NCBI GenBank assembly: GCA_003170295.1
Contig: PNAJ01000061.1
Location: 1-64,000, forward strand
DNA from: Bryobacterales bacterium
Lineage (GTDB): Bacteria; Acidobacteriota; Terriglobia; Bryobacterales; Bryobacteraceae
Direction of reading: 5' to 3'
DNA: 64,000 nucleotides
Positions 45,267 to 54,192 of the stretch are shown piece after piece. The notes beneath the pieces are model-generated. The model saw only the letters and a list, made by a program, of their open reading frames with translations. It was not told the DNA's origin and made no database searches. The position numbers and the translations under genes were made by a program. Every line of letters starts with the position of its first letter. The first letter of the stretch is position 1.

Positions 45267-45932
45267 TTACACCAGATTAGGGATCTTGATGATCTTCTTC
45301 TGGATTGCGTACTGCACCAGTTGCGCCTTATTGTGAATGTCGAGCTTGCGCATCAAATTAAACTTGTGCGCCTCCACTGTTTTCACGCTCAGGTTCAGAT
45401 CGCAGGCGATTTCTTTCACCGAATTTCCCTCCGCGAGCATCTTCAGCACTTCGCGTTCGCGCGTAGTGAGCGTTGCAAATCGCGGCAGACGGTTGGCGGA
45501 TTTAATGCGGCTGCGGAAATCGTCGACCAGTTGCGAGAGCATGCGGGGGCTCAGATAACTGCCGCCGCGGCACACGTCGCGCACGGCCGCCACTAACTGC
45601 TGGCTCGGGCTGTCCTTCAATACATAGCCGCTGGCCCCTACTTCCATGCCTTCGACGAGATAGTCTTCGTCGTCGTACATGGTGAGGAAAAGGACCTTGG
45701 TTTCAGGGCGGTTCTTTTTGATCTGCCGCGTAGCTTCGAAGCTGCTCAGACCAGGCATGCCGATGTCCATCAGCACCACGTCTGGACGAGCTTCGTTGGC
45801 CTTGTCGACGGCGTCGCCGCCATTGGACGCTTCCCCAACCACTTCCATATCGGTCTCCGCCGAGATGAGGGTCCGGATTCCTTGACGGAATAAGGTGTGA
45901 TCGTCCGCGAGCATGATTCGAATCTTCGCCAT
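45267..45932 (-). CDS. NarL/FixJ-family response regulator
   Basis: A 221-residue response regulator. The receiver has Asp10-Asp11 (ADDH), the phospho-acceptor Asp56 in VVLMDIGMPG, a Thr in FLTMYDD and the Lys in YVLKDSPS. The C-terminal LuxR helix-turn-helix runs LTTREREVLKMLAEGNSVKE and on to LSVKTVEAHKFNLMRKL. It binds DNA after phosphorylation, most likely by the histidine kinase encoded just upstream on the same strand (36 bases apart). It converges with the PAS gene. Confidence 0.93.
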   Translation of the reverse strand: MAKIRIMLADDHTLFRQGIRTLISAETDMEVVGEASNGGDAVDKANEARPDVVLMDIGMPGLSSFEATRQIKKNRPETKVLFLTMYDDEDYLVEGMEVGASGYVLKDSPSQQLVAAVRDVCRGGSYLSPRMLSQLVDDFRSRIKSANRLPRFATLTTREREVLKMLAEGNSVKEIACDLNLSVKTVEAHKFNLMRKLDIHNKAQLVQYAIQKKIIKIPNLV

Positions 45933-45968
45933 AATCGTTTTGCCTGACTTCTCTCTGAGGGACCCACC

Positions 45969-47579
45969 TTAGGTGATTTGCCTCTGTTTTGCTATCGGCA
46001 GTTCTATGGAAATCTTTGTACCCTTCTTAGTGCCTTCCATCCGGCTTTCCACATAGAACTCGCCGCCCAAAAGTGCTACTCGCTCTCGCATGCCGGACAA
46101 ACCGAACGATTCCCGTTTGGCCAATGCCTCCTGCACGTTGAAGCCGACCCCGTTATCCTCGACAATCAGCCTCAGCCTTCCATCGGCGGATGCAAGGGAA
46201 ATGTTTACATTGGTCGCCGAGGAGTGTTTGCCAATGTTGTTGAAACATTCCTGTACTAATCGATACGAAATGATCTCCAGTTGCTGCGGCAGGACACCCA
46301 TTTTGGAAAGTTGCAGCTTCACGCGGCATGTTTGTAGCCGCTGAAACCGGTTTACAAGCTGCCGGAGCGCGGCGCCTAACCCCAATTGTTCCAGCACGGC
46401 CGGACTCAACGCGGAGATCAGGCGACGCATTTCGAGAATGGTTCGCTCGGTTAAGTCTCGCGCCTCCCGCAGCTTTCCCCGCATCTCGCCTTCACTTTCC
46501 GGTAGCGCTTGCTCGATCAACTCGATCTGCAAACGGATGCACAGCAGGCTCTGCCCCGCTTCGTCGTGAAGCTCGCGCGAGATGCGGCGGCGCTCCATCT
46601 CCTCCACATGCAACATATGCTCGGCAAGACGGCGAACTTGCTCTTCTCTCTGCGCCAGATCTTCCATCAGACGGGCCTTTTCGGCGGCCATCAGGCAGCG
46701 CTCCGCGGCGGCTGCCAGCAGTTCCTGTTCGCGCGGCAGCCACTCGTAAGGCTTCGTGAACCCGAACTGCATCACGCCCGCCGTACGCCCGTCCGCTGCC
46801 AGGGGGATCGACCAGCAGGACTGGAAACGAGCATGCCACGTGCCGTCCAGCATGACGCTGGAGCTCAGCGCTTCGCCCGAAAGATGCCTCGGTTTTGATA
46901 GCTTCTTGGTAAGTCCCGGCTGGTTGGGTACCGAAAGATCCGCCGCCTTCGGTGTTCCCGCTCTGAGAACCCATGCCGTGGACTCGTCGTTCAGCATGTA
47001 CAGACGGCCCGCGTCGGCGCGGCAAACATGCACCAGCGAATCGAGAAAACGCCGCAACAGCTCGTCGAGATTGCGCGATTCCAGCTCGACTCGGAACAGT
47101 TCGTAGAATGCCTGCGTCTCCGCTTCGCGCACCTGATAATACGCGTTGTTCAACGTCAGGATGACGCAAAAGTGAAGCTGCTCCCGTACCCACTGAAAAT
47201 TAGAGTTTTCATCCGGGTTCAACGTTTCAAGCACCGGAGAGAGGATCTGGTCGTACTCTTCCAGAGCCTCCAGGATCGCGCTCGGCGGTAGGTTGAGCTT
47301 CGCGAGTCTTCGCCCGTTGTACTCCACCTGTTCGATGAATTTGAGCGGCGGCTGGCCTCGCGAGAGAATCCGTGCGGCAGCACCAGGAGTGATAGCCGCC
47401 AGCGCCAGGCGTTGCCTGGGCTCGAACTCGAGTTTCCGCAGCCGGTTTAGGAATTTGCGATCGATCTTGTCGGTATGGGGCTCCAGCAACACCGCCAGGC
47501 GATGCAGATGGACGCGTAACTGGTCGCTTAATACATCGGCCGCATCGGCCAATTCGGGCGAAATCTGCTCCGTCTGCAC
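45969..47579 (-). CDS. Soluble histidine kinase with GAF domain (HisKA_3 type)
   Basis: A 536-residue cytoplasmic sensor kinase. The N-terminal about 160 residues are helical and unassigned (a globin-sensor or four-helix fold is possible). A GAF domain follows (ELLRRFLDSLVHVCRADAGR, then SCWSIPLAADGRTAGVMQFG). The dimerisation/phosphotransfer helix has ERRRISRELHDEAGQSLLCI with the acceptor His. The HATPase part has IGKHSSATNV, EDNGVGF and GLSGMRERV. It pairs with the NarL-family regulator encoded next. No membrane segment is present, so it senses an internal signal. Confidence 0.92.
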   Translation of the reverse strand: MQTEQISPELADAADVLSDQLRVHLHRLAVLLEPHTDKIDRKFLNRLRKLEFEPRQRLALAAITPGAAARILSRGQPPLKFIEQVEYNGRRLAKLNLPPSAILEALEEYDQILSPVLETLNPDENSNFQWVREQLHFCVILTLNNAYYQVREAETQAFYELFRVELESRNLDELLRRFLDSLVHVCRADAGRLYMLNDESTAWVLRAGTPKAADLSVPNQPGLTKKLSKPRHLSGEALSSSVMLDGTWHARFQSCWSIPLAADGRTAGVMQFGFTKPYEWLPREQELLAAAAERCLMAAEKARLMEDLAQREEQVRRLAEHMLHVEEMERRRISRELHDEAGQSLLCIRLQIELIEQALPESEGEMRGKLREARDLTERTILEMRRLISALSPAVLEQLGLGAALRQLVNRFQRLQTCRVKLQLSKMGVLPQQLEIISYRLVQECFNNIGKHSSATNVNISLASADGRLRLIVEDNGVGFNVQEALAKRESFGLSGMRERVALLGGEFYVESRMEGTKKGTKISIELPIAKQRQIT

Positions 47580-47598
47580 ATCCGGTACTATCGGCGGA

Positions 47599-48786
47599 CT
47601 AAGGGGTTCTCATTAGTACTGTCACTACGTCGTTTTGCCCGCTCGCAACCGCCAGATCGAGCGCGGTCTTGCCATTTTTATCCTTCAGCGCAGGGTTCGA
47701 TCCGCGCGCGAGCAGCGATTCGACAACGTCGCGCCTTCCCCACGACGCGGCCCGCGCTAGCGGTGTCTGGGCGTCATTATCTCTGGCGTCGATCTCCGCT
47801 CCGTGTTTCATTAGAGCCTCAGCGACCGCGCAATTGCCGGCCAGCGCGGCATCGTGCAGTGCAGTCGCGCCCTCGGCATTGCGAGCATTCACGTCGGCCT
47901 TGTGGGCGATCAATAATTCAACGATTTCGACGTGCCCTTTCAGCGCCGCATCGTGGATAAGTGTCGTCGACCCAAGGGGCCCCATGCGGTCGAGCAGCAG
48001 AGCTACTACATCGGTCTGACCGCGCATCACCGCGTCGCGCAACGCCCGCGCAGTCTCCAGTTTCGCGCCTTTTTCGATGAGCAGATCTACCATGCGTACC
48101 TGGCGGTAATGCAGCGCGTCATCGAGCGGTGTCGACCCGTCCTTGTCGGGCGCGTCGATTCTTGCGCCAGCCGCCAGCAATAGCGAGGCGACATCGGTGT
48201 GACCTTTCACGCAGGCGGCATGCAGCGGCGTTACCCCGTTCCGCGGATTCGCGCTTTTCGCATCGCCGCCCTTGGCGATCAGCAGCCGAACCATCTCCGT
48301 TTCGCCGCGCCACGCCGCCTCCTCGATGGGAGTGGACCCGCCTTCATCGCGGACATTCACGTCCGCTCCGCGCGCGATCAGCAGCGTCGCGATTCGGCCT
48401 TCCCCGCGTCGCGCCGCCAGATGCAATGGCGTCGCACCGAAGCTATTCGAGTTTATATCGGCTCCATGGGTGAGCAAGACCTCGACCACGTCGAAGCGGT
48501 TCATCAGGACTGCGTAATTGAGCGGCGTCGATTGTCCTTCGGAGTGACGCGCATTCACGTCGCCGCCCGCTCGAATCAGGTATTCGACGATCTCCACCTC
48601 GCCCGCCCACGCCGCGTCGTGCAGAGCCGTGCCACCCAGGGAATCCCGCCCGTTGACTGGAGTGCCGCTCGCGATCAGCGACTCCACCGTCTTCAAATCG
48701 CCCGCACGCGCGGCACGATGCAGTTCCTCGACGCTCGGCGTTTGTGCCAGCAACAGCTCGGCAAACGCGAACAGCAAGCGCCGCAT
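47599..48786 (-). CDS. Exported ankyrin-repeat protein
   Basis: A 395-residue protein with a short hydrophobic leader (MRRLLFAFAELLLAQT) and about eleven ankyrin repeats from residue 25 to the end, for example GGTALHDAAWAGEVEIVEYL and NAEGATALHDAALAGNCAVA. No catalytic domain is present. It presumably binds another protein in the periplasm. It sits 19 bases upstream of the histidine kinase gene and 10 bases after the TlpA-like gene, in the same reverse-strand string. Confidence 0.88.
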   Translation of the reverse strand: MRRLLFAFAELLLAQTPSVEELHRAARAGDLKTVESLIASGTPVNGRDSLGGTALHDAAWAGEVEIVEYLIRAGGDVNARHSEGQSTPLNYAVLMNRFDVVEVLLTHGADINSNSFGATPLHLAARRGEGRIATLLIARGADVNVRDEGGSTPIEEAAWRGETEMVRLLIAKGGDAKSANPRNGVTPLHAACVKGHTDVASLLLAAGARIDAPDKDGSTPLDDALHYRQVRMVDLLIEKGAKLETARALRDAVMRGQTDVVALLLDRMGPLGSTTLIHDAALKGHVEIVELLIAHKADVNARNAEGATALHDAALAGNCAVAEALMKHGAEIDARDNDAQTPLARAASWGRRDVVESLLARGSNPALKDKNGKTALDLAVASGQNDVVTVLMRTP

Positions 48787-48796
48787 GAAGACACCT

Positions 48797-49312
48797 CTAC
48801 TTCTTATTCAACACCTGATCGAGTTCCGCTAGGAATCCCGGTGTCTCGATGGCGAGTTGGCTCCAGTCCCGCACAATAATCCCATTCGGATCGATCGCGA
48901 ACAAGTGTGGCGTGTCGAAGCCGGGAGTGGCAGGCGTCGCCTTGAAATACGCAACCGCAACCTGACTTGAGTCGAACACAATCGGTGAAGTTGTTCGGGT
49001 CTCGACGGCGTATCGCGTGACTGTTGCTTGATTGTCAGGAGGAAGAACGATCGAAAGGACCGCGACCTTCCCCCCGGATCTCGCCATCACCCCCTCCAGC
49101 TTCTTCGACAGTTCCTTGCAGTGTGGACAATCGGTCTTCATGAAATCGAGCAGCAGCCATCGCCCGCGGTAATCGAGAATATCGTGTTGCTGGAGTCTGG
49201 CATCGGGCAACGAAAAACTCGGTGCCCTTCGCCCGGAAAGGCCCTGGTTGGCCAAAGGCTGGCCCGTCAAAAAAAGTGCCGCGCATGTTAGCGCCGCTGA
49301 AAACTTAAGCAT
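48797..49312 (-). CDS. Exported TlpA/ResA-like thioredoxin-fold protein
   Basis: A 171-residue protein with a signal peptide (LKFSAALTCAALFLTGQPLA) and a thioredoxin fold of the peroxiredoxin/TlpA type. The CXXC motif is CPHC in MKTDCPHCKELSKKLEGV, near residue 62. A redox-typical cis-proline region is seen near ATPATPGFDTPHLF. It probably handles disulfides or acts as a peroxidase-like reductase outside the cytoplasm. It lies between glutamine cyclotransferase and the ankyrin gene. Confidence 0.87.
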   Translation of the reverse strand: MLKFSAALTCAALFLTGQPLANQGLSGRRAPSFSLPDARLQQHDILDYRGRWLLLDFMKTDCPHCKELSKKLEGVMARSGGKVAVLSIVLPPDNQATVTRYAVETRTTSPIVFDSSQVAVAYFKATPATPGFDTPHLFAIDPNGIIVRDWSQLAIETPGFLAELDQVLNKK

Positions 49313-49324
49313 CTGCCCAACGTA

Positions 49325-50089
49325 TCATTTTGCCTTCTTAGGGGCAAGATTCTTCGGGACAATTTGTATCTCGAACAACTTCGGCCACCACTTTCCCGTG
49401 ACGAACAACCTCCTTCCGGCCGCGTCATAGGCGATCCCGTTCAGTACATCCACCCGCGTCTTGCGGTCGTCATCCGTCAGCAGGCCAGCCAGATTCACCC
49501 GTCCCAGAACCTTTCCATCGACCGGGGAAATGCGCAGCATCTGGTTCGTTTCCCAGACATTGGCGTAAATCTCGCCCGTCACCCACTCGAGCTCGTTCAC
49601 TCTCTCGATCGGTCCCGCATCGTCATGCACCGTAATACGCCTTTTTTCGCGAAGCGTCGCCCCATCCCACACCCGTATCTGCGCAGAGCCGTCGTCCATG
49701 TAAATCTGCCTGCCGTCGTTGGTGAGCCCCCACCCCTCGCCCACATAAATGAACGTCCGCTTCTCGCGCATCGAAGCCAAATCGTACACGAACCCCAACT
49801 GCGTTCGATAGGTCAATTGTACGATCTCCTGATTGAGAATCGTGATACCCTCGCCGAACAGATGCGGCGCCAGCTTCATTTCCTGCACCACTTCGCCGGT
49901 TTCAAGCTTCATCTTTCTCAGCACCGAATGCCCTTCCTCGCCGGTGCTTTCGTAAAGGTATCCACCGCGAAATTCCAGGCCCTCCGTAAACGAGGTACGA
50001 TCGTGCGGATACACGTGGATCACTTTGTATCCGTACTCCGGAGTCGCCGCTGTCAGGATCCACGCACACAGCAATAGCCTCAAGATCAC
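49325..50089 (-). CDS. Glutaminyl-peptide cyclotransferase (beta-propeller QC)
   Basis: A 254-residue exported protein ([20 protein letters not shown]) of the plant/bacterial-type glutamine cyclotransferase family (PF05096). These enzymes form pyroglutamate at peptide N-termini. The family start is [20 protein letters not shown] and further blades are [20 protein letters not shown] and [20 protein letters not shown]. It overlaps the end of mtnA by four bases. Its likely target is secreted proteins with N-terminal glutamine. Confidence 0.88.
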   Translation of the reverse strand: MILRLLLCAWILTAATPEYGYKVIHVYPHDRTSFTEGLEFRGGYLYESTGEEGHSVLRKMKLETGEVVQEMKLAPHLFGEGITILNQEIVQLTYRTQLGFVYDLASMREKRTFIYVGEGWGLTNDGRQIYMDDGSAQIRVWDGATLREKRRITVHDDAGPIERVNELEWVTGEIYANVWETNQMLRISPVDGKVLGRVNLAGLLTDDDRKTRVDVLNGIAYDAAGRRLFVTGKWWPKLFEIQIVPKNLAPKKAK

Positions 50090-51102
50090 GACTTCGCCTC
50101 AGCCAGCCGCCGTAGCGATTCTTCATACGGCGCGCGCGCCACGCCGCGTTCCGAGATGATCGCGGTCACGTACCGCGCAGGCGTCACATCGAAAGCCGGA
50201 TTCTCGACTGCGATATTTTCAGGCGCCACGGGCACTCCGAATACATGCGTCACCTCCTCGGCCGACCTCTGCTCGATCGGAATCGAATCACCTGATTCGA
50301 GAGTCAGGTCAAACGTCGACACCGGTGCCGCCACATAGAACGGCACGTTGTTTTCTTTCGCCAGCACCGCGAGCGAATACGTGCCGATCTTGTTCGCGAC
50401 GTCGCCGTTAGCCGCGATGCGGTCCGCGCCCACCACCACGCAGCCGATCCTTCCGGAGTGCAGAAAATGACCCGCCATGTTGTCCGTGATCAGCGTCGTC
50501 GGAATGCCGTCCTGCTGCAGTTCCCACGCCGTCAATCGCGCACCTTGCAAAAACGGCCGCGTCTCATCCGCGAACACGTCGATGTTTTTCCCCGCCTCCG
50601 CAGCCGCGCGAATTACCCCGAGAGCGGTGCCGTATCCAGCCGTTGCCAGCGCTCCCGCATTGCAGTGGGTCAACACCGTCTTGCCGTCGGGCACGAGTGC
50701 GGCGCCATGTTTCCCCATCGCTCGGCAGATCGCGATATCGTCGAGCCGTATCTTTTTCGCTTCCTCAATCATGCGCCGCACCAGTTCCTCGCGTGGCACG
50801 CCCTTCAGCGACGCCCGCAGCGTGCGCATCCGATCGATCGCCCAGAATAGATTCACGGCCGTTGGCCGCGTGCTCGCCAGCGTTTCGCACACCCTCTCGA
50901 AATCCGCGTCTTCCTGTACCCCCAGTGCCACGCCCATTGCCGCCGCGACGCCAATCGCCGGAGCCCCGCGAATCACCATGGAGCGAATCGCCACTGCCAC
51001 TTCCACGTAACTGCGGCAGGTCACAAACACCTGCTCCCTCGGCAGCCGCGTCTGATCGATCATCACCACGCCCGCATCGGTCCATTCAATAGTTTCGACC
51101 AT
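50086..51102 (-). CDS. mtnA: S-methyl-5-thioribose-1-phosphate isomerase
   Basis: A 338-residue enzyme of the methionine salvage pathway, converting methylthioribose 1-phosphate to the ribulose form. The family pattern is [20 protein letters not shown] near residue 45. The catalytic cysteine lies in [19 protein letters not shown] near 145-160 and the catalytic aspartate in [19 protein letters not shown] near 225. It is related to eIF2B but length and motifs are MtnA-like. It is the first gene of a reverse-strand string that ends in a two-component pair. Other salvage genes are not present. Confidence 0.93.
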   Translation of the reverse strand: MVETIEWTDAGVVMIDQTRLPREQVFVTCRSYVEVAVAIRSMVIRGAPAIGVAAAMGVALGVQEDADFERVCETLASTRPTAVNLFWAIDRMRTLRASLKGVPREELVRRMIEEAKKIRLDDIAICRAMGKHGAALVPDGKTVLTHCNAGALATAGYGTALGVIRAAAEAGKNIDVFADETRPFLQGARLTAWELQQDGIPTTLITDNMAGHFLHSGRIGCVVVGADRIAANGDVANKIGTYSLAVLAKENNVPFYVAAPVSTFDLTLESGDSIPIEQRSAEEVTHVFGVPVAPENIAVENPAFDVTPARYVTAIISERGVARAPYEESLRRLAEAKS

Positions 51103-51130
51103 GAATTCTTATTCTCGCATTGCCTTGTCT

Positions 51131-51197
51131 GGCCGCTCCCTAAACTTCGTGGTTCGCGCTCATCTTGACACTGAACCGCGACCGTCAGGGAGCGGAC
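51131..51197. repeat. Inverted repeat between divergent mtnA and folP
   Basis: GGCCGCTCCCT (51131-51141) pairs with AGGGAGCGGAC (51187-51197). Inside, GGTTC (51151-51155) pairs with GAACC (51173-51177). The right arm, GACCGTCAGGGAGCGGAC, recurs with one change near 63107. It is likely a dispersed repeat. It occupies most of the space where the divergent promoters of mtnA and folP should lie. Confidence 0.65.
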
Positions 51198-51224
51198 AGA
51201 CGCCTCACTGCTACTCTAAAACCA

Positions 51225-52130
51225 GTGACCCGCAAGCGATTCGAATGGAAACTCCGCGACCGTACTCTCAACTTGGGGGATCGTACCGTGATTTTCGGCG
51301 TGCTCAACCTCACGCCCGATTCTTTTTCCGACGGCGGAACCTACCAGGACCCCGACCGCGCCTTCGCCCGAGCAGTCGAGCTTGAAGAACTGGGCGCGGA
51401 CGTAATCGACATCGGCGCGGAATCCACGCGTCCCGGCTCTGCGCGTATTTCCGAGGCCGAAGAACTCCGCCGCCTCGTTCCCGTGCTCAAGCGCCTGCGT
51501 GGAAAATTGTCCGTCCCCATCTCCGTCGATACGTACAAAGCAAGCGTTGCGGAAAAAGCCTTTGAGTTTGGCGTAGAGATTATCAACGATCCCAGCGCAC
51601 TCACCTTCGACGCCGACCTCGCCCGCAAAGTTGCGAACGCCAATGCCGGTCTGGTCCTCAATCATATGCGCGGCACTCCCGAAACCTGGGCCAAATTGCC
51701 GCCTCTCAAGGATCTGATCCGCACCGTTCGATCGGAGCTTGAAGCCGCAGCGCATCGCGCGACACTCTCGGGAGTCGATCGAAAGCGCATCGTCGCCGAC
51801 CCCGGCCTCGGCTTTGGCAAGCGACGCGAGCAGAATTCCGAGATCCTGGCGCAGCTTGGCGAACTCGCCCGCCTCGAACTGCCAATCCTGGTCGGCCCGT
51901 CGCGCAAGCATTTCGTCGCTAAGGAATCGACGGACGCAACGGAGTTCGCCACCGCCGCCGCCGTTACCGCCGCGGTTTTGAACGGCGCGCACATGGTCCG
52001 CGTTCACGATGTGAAGGCCATGAGGGCCGTGGTGGAGGTGGCTGACGAAATCGTGCGTGCCGACCCTGCTAACGCTTCTGACAAACCGGACAGTAATGTG
52101 TCCCACGGCTCGCTACGACGGCCTTCTTAA
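51225..52130 (+). CDS. folP: Dihydropteroate synthase
   Basis: A folate-pathway enzyme that joins p-aminobenzoate to dihydropterin pyrophosphate. The GTG at 51225 is chosen because upstream in-frame sequence lies in the dispersed repeat; a TTG at 51165 would add 20 repeat-encoded residues. Signatures: FGVLNLTPDSFSDGG, then DIGAESTRPGS, and DPGLGFGKRREQN near the middle, LVGPSRKHFV later. From the GTG the protein has 301 residues. The last about 20 residues (after VADEIVRADPA) are not conserved and overlap the convergent mutM gene by 62 bases. Confidence 0.92.
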   Translation: MTRKRFEWKLRDRTLNLGDRTVIFGVLNLTPDSFSDGGTYQDPDRAFARAVELEELGADVIDIGAESTRPGSARISEAEELRRLVPVLKRLRGKLSVPISVDTYKASVAEKAFEFGVEIINDPSALTFDADLARKVANANAGLVLNHMRGTPETWAKLPPLKDLIRTVRSELEAAAHRATLSGVDRKRIVADPGLGFGKRREQNSEILAQLGELARLELPILVGPSRKHFVAKESTDATEFATAAAVTAAVLNGAHMVRVHDVKAMRAVVEVADEIVRADPANASDKPDSNVSHGSLRRPS

Positions 52131-52851
52131 TCGCTGTGCCGCAGATCACGCAGGGCTCACCCTTGCGACCATAGACGCGATGCATCATCTGAAAATTGCC
52201 GCGATTCCCATCCGCGTCCACGTAATCGGAAATCGACGACCCGCGATGTTCGATCGCCAGCGTCAGGATGTCGACCATCGCCTGATGCATCCTCGCAACG
52301 CGTGGCGCGCTCAATCTCGACGCCTGTGCCAGCGGATGAATCCCGGATGCAAATAGCATCTCGTCGACATAAATGTTCCCAAGTCCCGCGATGAACGCTT
52401 GATTCAACAGCAGCGGTTTCACCCGCGTCTTCCGAGCGCGCAAGCGTTTTGAAAACTCCGCAAGCCCAACCAGCAGCGGCTCCGGTCCCAACTTCGCGAC
52501 GCGCGTACTTCCCCACTCGATCCGCCCAAACTGCCGCGGATCGTCGTACAGCAACACTCCATCGTCCAAAGTAAAAACTCCATGCGTGTGCACTGTGGCG
52601 ACGCCCGATACCAGCAGCTTTCCTGTCATACCCAGGTGCACCGCGAGCGCCCCATCATCAAAAGCGATGACGATGAACTTGCCCCGCCGCGTAACGGATT
52701 CAATGCGCCGCCCGCCAACCCTCCGAGCCAGCTTCGCCCGGTTCCCCGGCGTCACGAAGCGCGAAGTGAATTGCGCCGAGATAATGCGCCGCCCCACCAA
52801 ATAAGGACCCAGCGTACGAACCACGGTCTCGACTTCAGGTAATTCAGGCAC
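52069..52851 (-). CDS. mutM: Formamidopyrimidine-DNA glycosylase
   Basis: A 260-residue base-excision repair enzyme that removes 8-oxoguanine. The GTG start gives MPELPEVETVVRTL, with the catalytic Pro2 and Glu3. The helix-two-turn-helix has LLLNQAFIAGLGNIYVDEML. The C-terminal zinc finger is intact (CVICGTAIKKAVVASRGTHY, then CPVC). The start codon overlaps the stop of the Rieske gene by one base, so they are coupled. It converges with folP. Confidence 0.95.
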   Translation of the reverse strand: MPELPEVETVVRTLGPYLVGRRIISAQFTSRFVTPGNRAKLARRVGGRRIESVTRRGKFIVIAFDDGALAVHLGMTGKLLVSGVATVHTHGVFTLDDGVLLYDDPRQFGRIEWGSTRVAKLGPEPLLVGLAEFSKRLRARKTRVKPLLLNQAFIAGLGNIYVDEMLFASGIHPLAQASRLSAPRVARMHQAMVDILTLAIEHRGSSISDYVDADGNRGNFQMMHRVYGRKGEPCVICGTAIKKAVVASRGTHYCPVCQKR

Positions 52852-53156
52852 TAGGGCACATCAATGAGAATATCGTCCCCTTCCACCTTCACCGGGAACT
52901 TCGCGAGCTTCACATTCTCGTCGTAATCGTTCACGCCCGTCCGGCAATCGTACTCCCACGCGTGCCATGGGCAAATCAGCTTGTCGCCATCGACGTTGCC
53001 TTGCCCCAGCGGCCCGCCCGCGTGCGGACAAATGCCGTCGAACGCGCTCAGTTCGCCGCTCACGTTGCAGATCGCGTACGTGCCCTCGCCCACTTCCGCT
53101 TCCATCACCGATCCCGGCGGTAGCGCCTGCAGAGATCCAACCTTTACGAATGCCAT
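52851..53156 (-). CDS. Rieske-type [2Fe-2S] ferredoxin
   Basis: A 101-residue soluble Rieske protein, similar to the small ferredoxins of nitrite reductase or aromatic dioxygenase systems. Cluster ligands are CPH in DGICPHAGGPLGQGNV (near residue 43) and CPWH in KLICPWHAWEYD (near 62). The ATG at 53156 begins the family start AFVKVGSLQALPPGSV. It is translated just ahead of mutM. No oxygenase subunit is adjacent, so its electron acceptor is unknown. Confidence 0.92.
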   Translation of the reverse strand: MAFVKVGSLQALPPGSVMEAEVGEGTYAICNVSGELSAFDGICPHAGGPLGQGNVDGDKLICPWHAWEYDCRTGVNDYDENVKLAKFPVKVEGDDILIDVP

Positions 53157-53199
53157 ATTAGTTTCTTGTACCACGCCCTGAAAACATTTCGCTTTGTGG

Positions 53200-53290
53200 C
53201 GGACACCCTCGAAAACACATGGAGCTGCCGTCTTGTGGGGCGGGCTATCCAGCCGGCAGCCGCCTTTCGAGGCGCCTCTCTTTCCCCTTT
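53200..53290. repeat. Hairpin-rich non-coding stretch
   Basis: The 234 bases upstream of the Rieske gene hold no gene. Two small palindromes are visible: GGCTATCCAGCC (53243-53254) and CGCCTTTCGAGGCG (53261-53274). They resemble the dispersed hairpin units elsewhere in the window. No promoter could be assigned with confidence. Confidence 0.45.
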
Positions 53291-53390
53291 CTTAAAAACT
53301 TTTCCTGTAGCTGCGAAGGCCGGCGAAAACATCATGTCTTCGCCCATCCGCAAGCTTCCGCATGGAGTTTGATCGGCTTCCGGTGGCCTT

Positions 53391-53549
53391 TTAGTCCTCA
53401 TCCACTGAATCCGGCAACGGCTTCTTGTGCTTGGGCTTCTTCCGGGCCACCTTCGGAACAATGGGCCGCGAAGCCTTCACCGGCCCAACGCGTTCCCGCG
53501 CAATCGCCCGCACTTCATTTTTCTGATCGAATTTGAGCTTCCGCTTCAC
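53391..53549 (-). CDS. Small lysine-rich basic protein
   Basis: A 52-residue frame with a GTG start at 53549, preceded by GGGA. The product begins KRKLKFDQKNEVRAIARERV and continues with ARKKPKHKKPLPDSVDED. It is strongly basic with an acidic last five residues. No family is recognised. It lies between the Rieske gene and tatA, on the opposite strand to tatA, with its start only 38 bases from the tatA start. It may bind nucleic acid, or the frame may be accidental. Confidence 0.4.
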   Translation of the reverse strand: MKRKLKFDQKNEVRAIARERVGPVKASRPIVPKVARKKPKHKKPLPDSVDED

Positions 53550-53587
53550 GCTTCCCGCCTGTGTTACAGTATGGATGAGGAGACCTT

Positions 53588-53767
53588 ATGCTTAAAAGTA
53601 TCGGTCCGATGGAATTGGTCGTTATCCTCCTGGTAGCACTGCTGCTATTCGGCGGCAAGAAAATCCCGGAGTTGGCCAAAGGCTTGGGCGAAGGGATCCG
53701 CAACTTCAAGACTTCCTTGAAGGAAGGCGAACAACCCCCACCCCCCGACGATAAGAAGCCGGCGTAA
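53588..53767 (+). CDS. tatA: Twin-arginine translocase subunit TatA
   Basis: A 59-residue TatA/E protein. The N-terminal membrane helix is [20 protein letters not shown], followed by the hinge [18 protein letters not shown] (amphipathic helix), then a short acidic/proline tail ([14 protein letters not shown]). A GAGGAG site lies seven bases before the ATG. TatA forms the pore-like assembly of the Tat pathway, which exports folded proteins. Several enzymes in this window carry Tat signals. tatB and tatC are not adjacent. Confidence 0.93.
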   Translation: MLKSIGPMELVVILLVALLLFGGKKIPELAKGLGEGIRNFKTSLKEGEQPPPPDDKKPA

Positions 53768-53822
53768 GCGCTTCCTGGCCCGGCCTGAAGTATTGGCGGA
53801 CCTCAATCGGTATTCGAACTAC

Positions 53823-53862
53823 AAAAACCCCGCGCCGGCCCTATAAGCCTCGCGGGGTTTTT
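53823..53862. terminator. Bidirectional rho-independent terminator
   Basis: AAAAACCCCGCG (53823-53834) and CGCGGGGTTTTT (53851-53862) are exactly complementary around a 16-base loop. A T-run lies on each side depending on strand. It stands between the convergent tatA and HU genes and can end both transcripts. Confidence 0.92.
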
Positions 53863-53886
53863 CATTGCTCCGGCGTCCCGCCGGAG

Positions 53887-54192
53887 TTATTTCTTTGCCT
53901 TCGGCGGAACGATCGAGTCCTTCACCGCTTTCGCGACGCGGAACTTCACTACCTTCTTAGCCGGAATCTTGATAGCTTCGCCTGTCGCCGGATTGCGGCC
54001 AATACGCGCCTTGCGATCGACACGGACCAACCGGCCGATGCCAGGCAGCACGGCTACGCCGCTCTTTTTGGTTTCCTTGATTGCGAGATCGGCGTAGGCG
54101 AGTGTGAATGCCTTTGCTACCTTGTTTGGTACTTCGACCGCTGCCGCCAGCTCTTTGATAAACTGCGATTGCGTCATCTTTGTTGCTGCCAT
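53887..54192 (-). CDS. HU-family DNA-binding protein
   Basis: A 101-residue histone-like protein that bends DNA as a dimer. The ATG at 54192 has a GGAG site six bases upstream. Typical features are TQSQFIKELAAAVEVPNKVA at the N-terminus, then LPGIGRLVRVDRKARIGRNP with the DNA-intercalating arm (RNPATGEAIKIPAKK), and FRVAKAVKDSI at the end. The frame extends upstream without protein character. It lies alone between a terminator and a 227-base intergenic region. Confidence 0.93.
   Translation of the reverse strand: MAATKMTQSQFIKELAAAVEVPNKVAKAFTLAYADLAIKETKKSGVAVLPGIGRLVRVDRKARIGRNPATGEAIKIPAKKVVKFRVAKAVKDSIVPPKAKK

Noticed and set aside
48199..48879. 226-codon forward frame across the ankyrin gene
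   Set aside because: Antisense to clear ankyrin repeats; shadow frame produced by the repeats.
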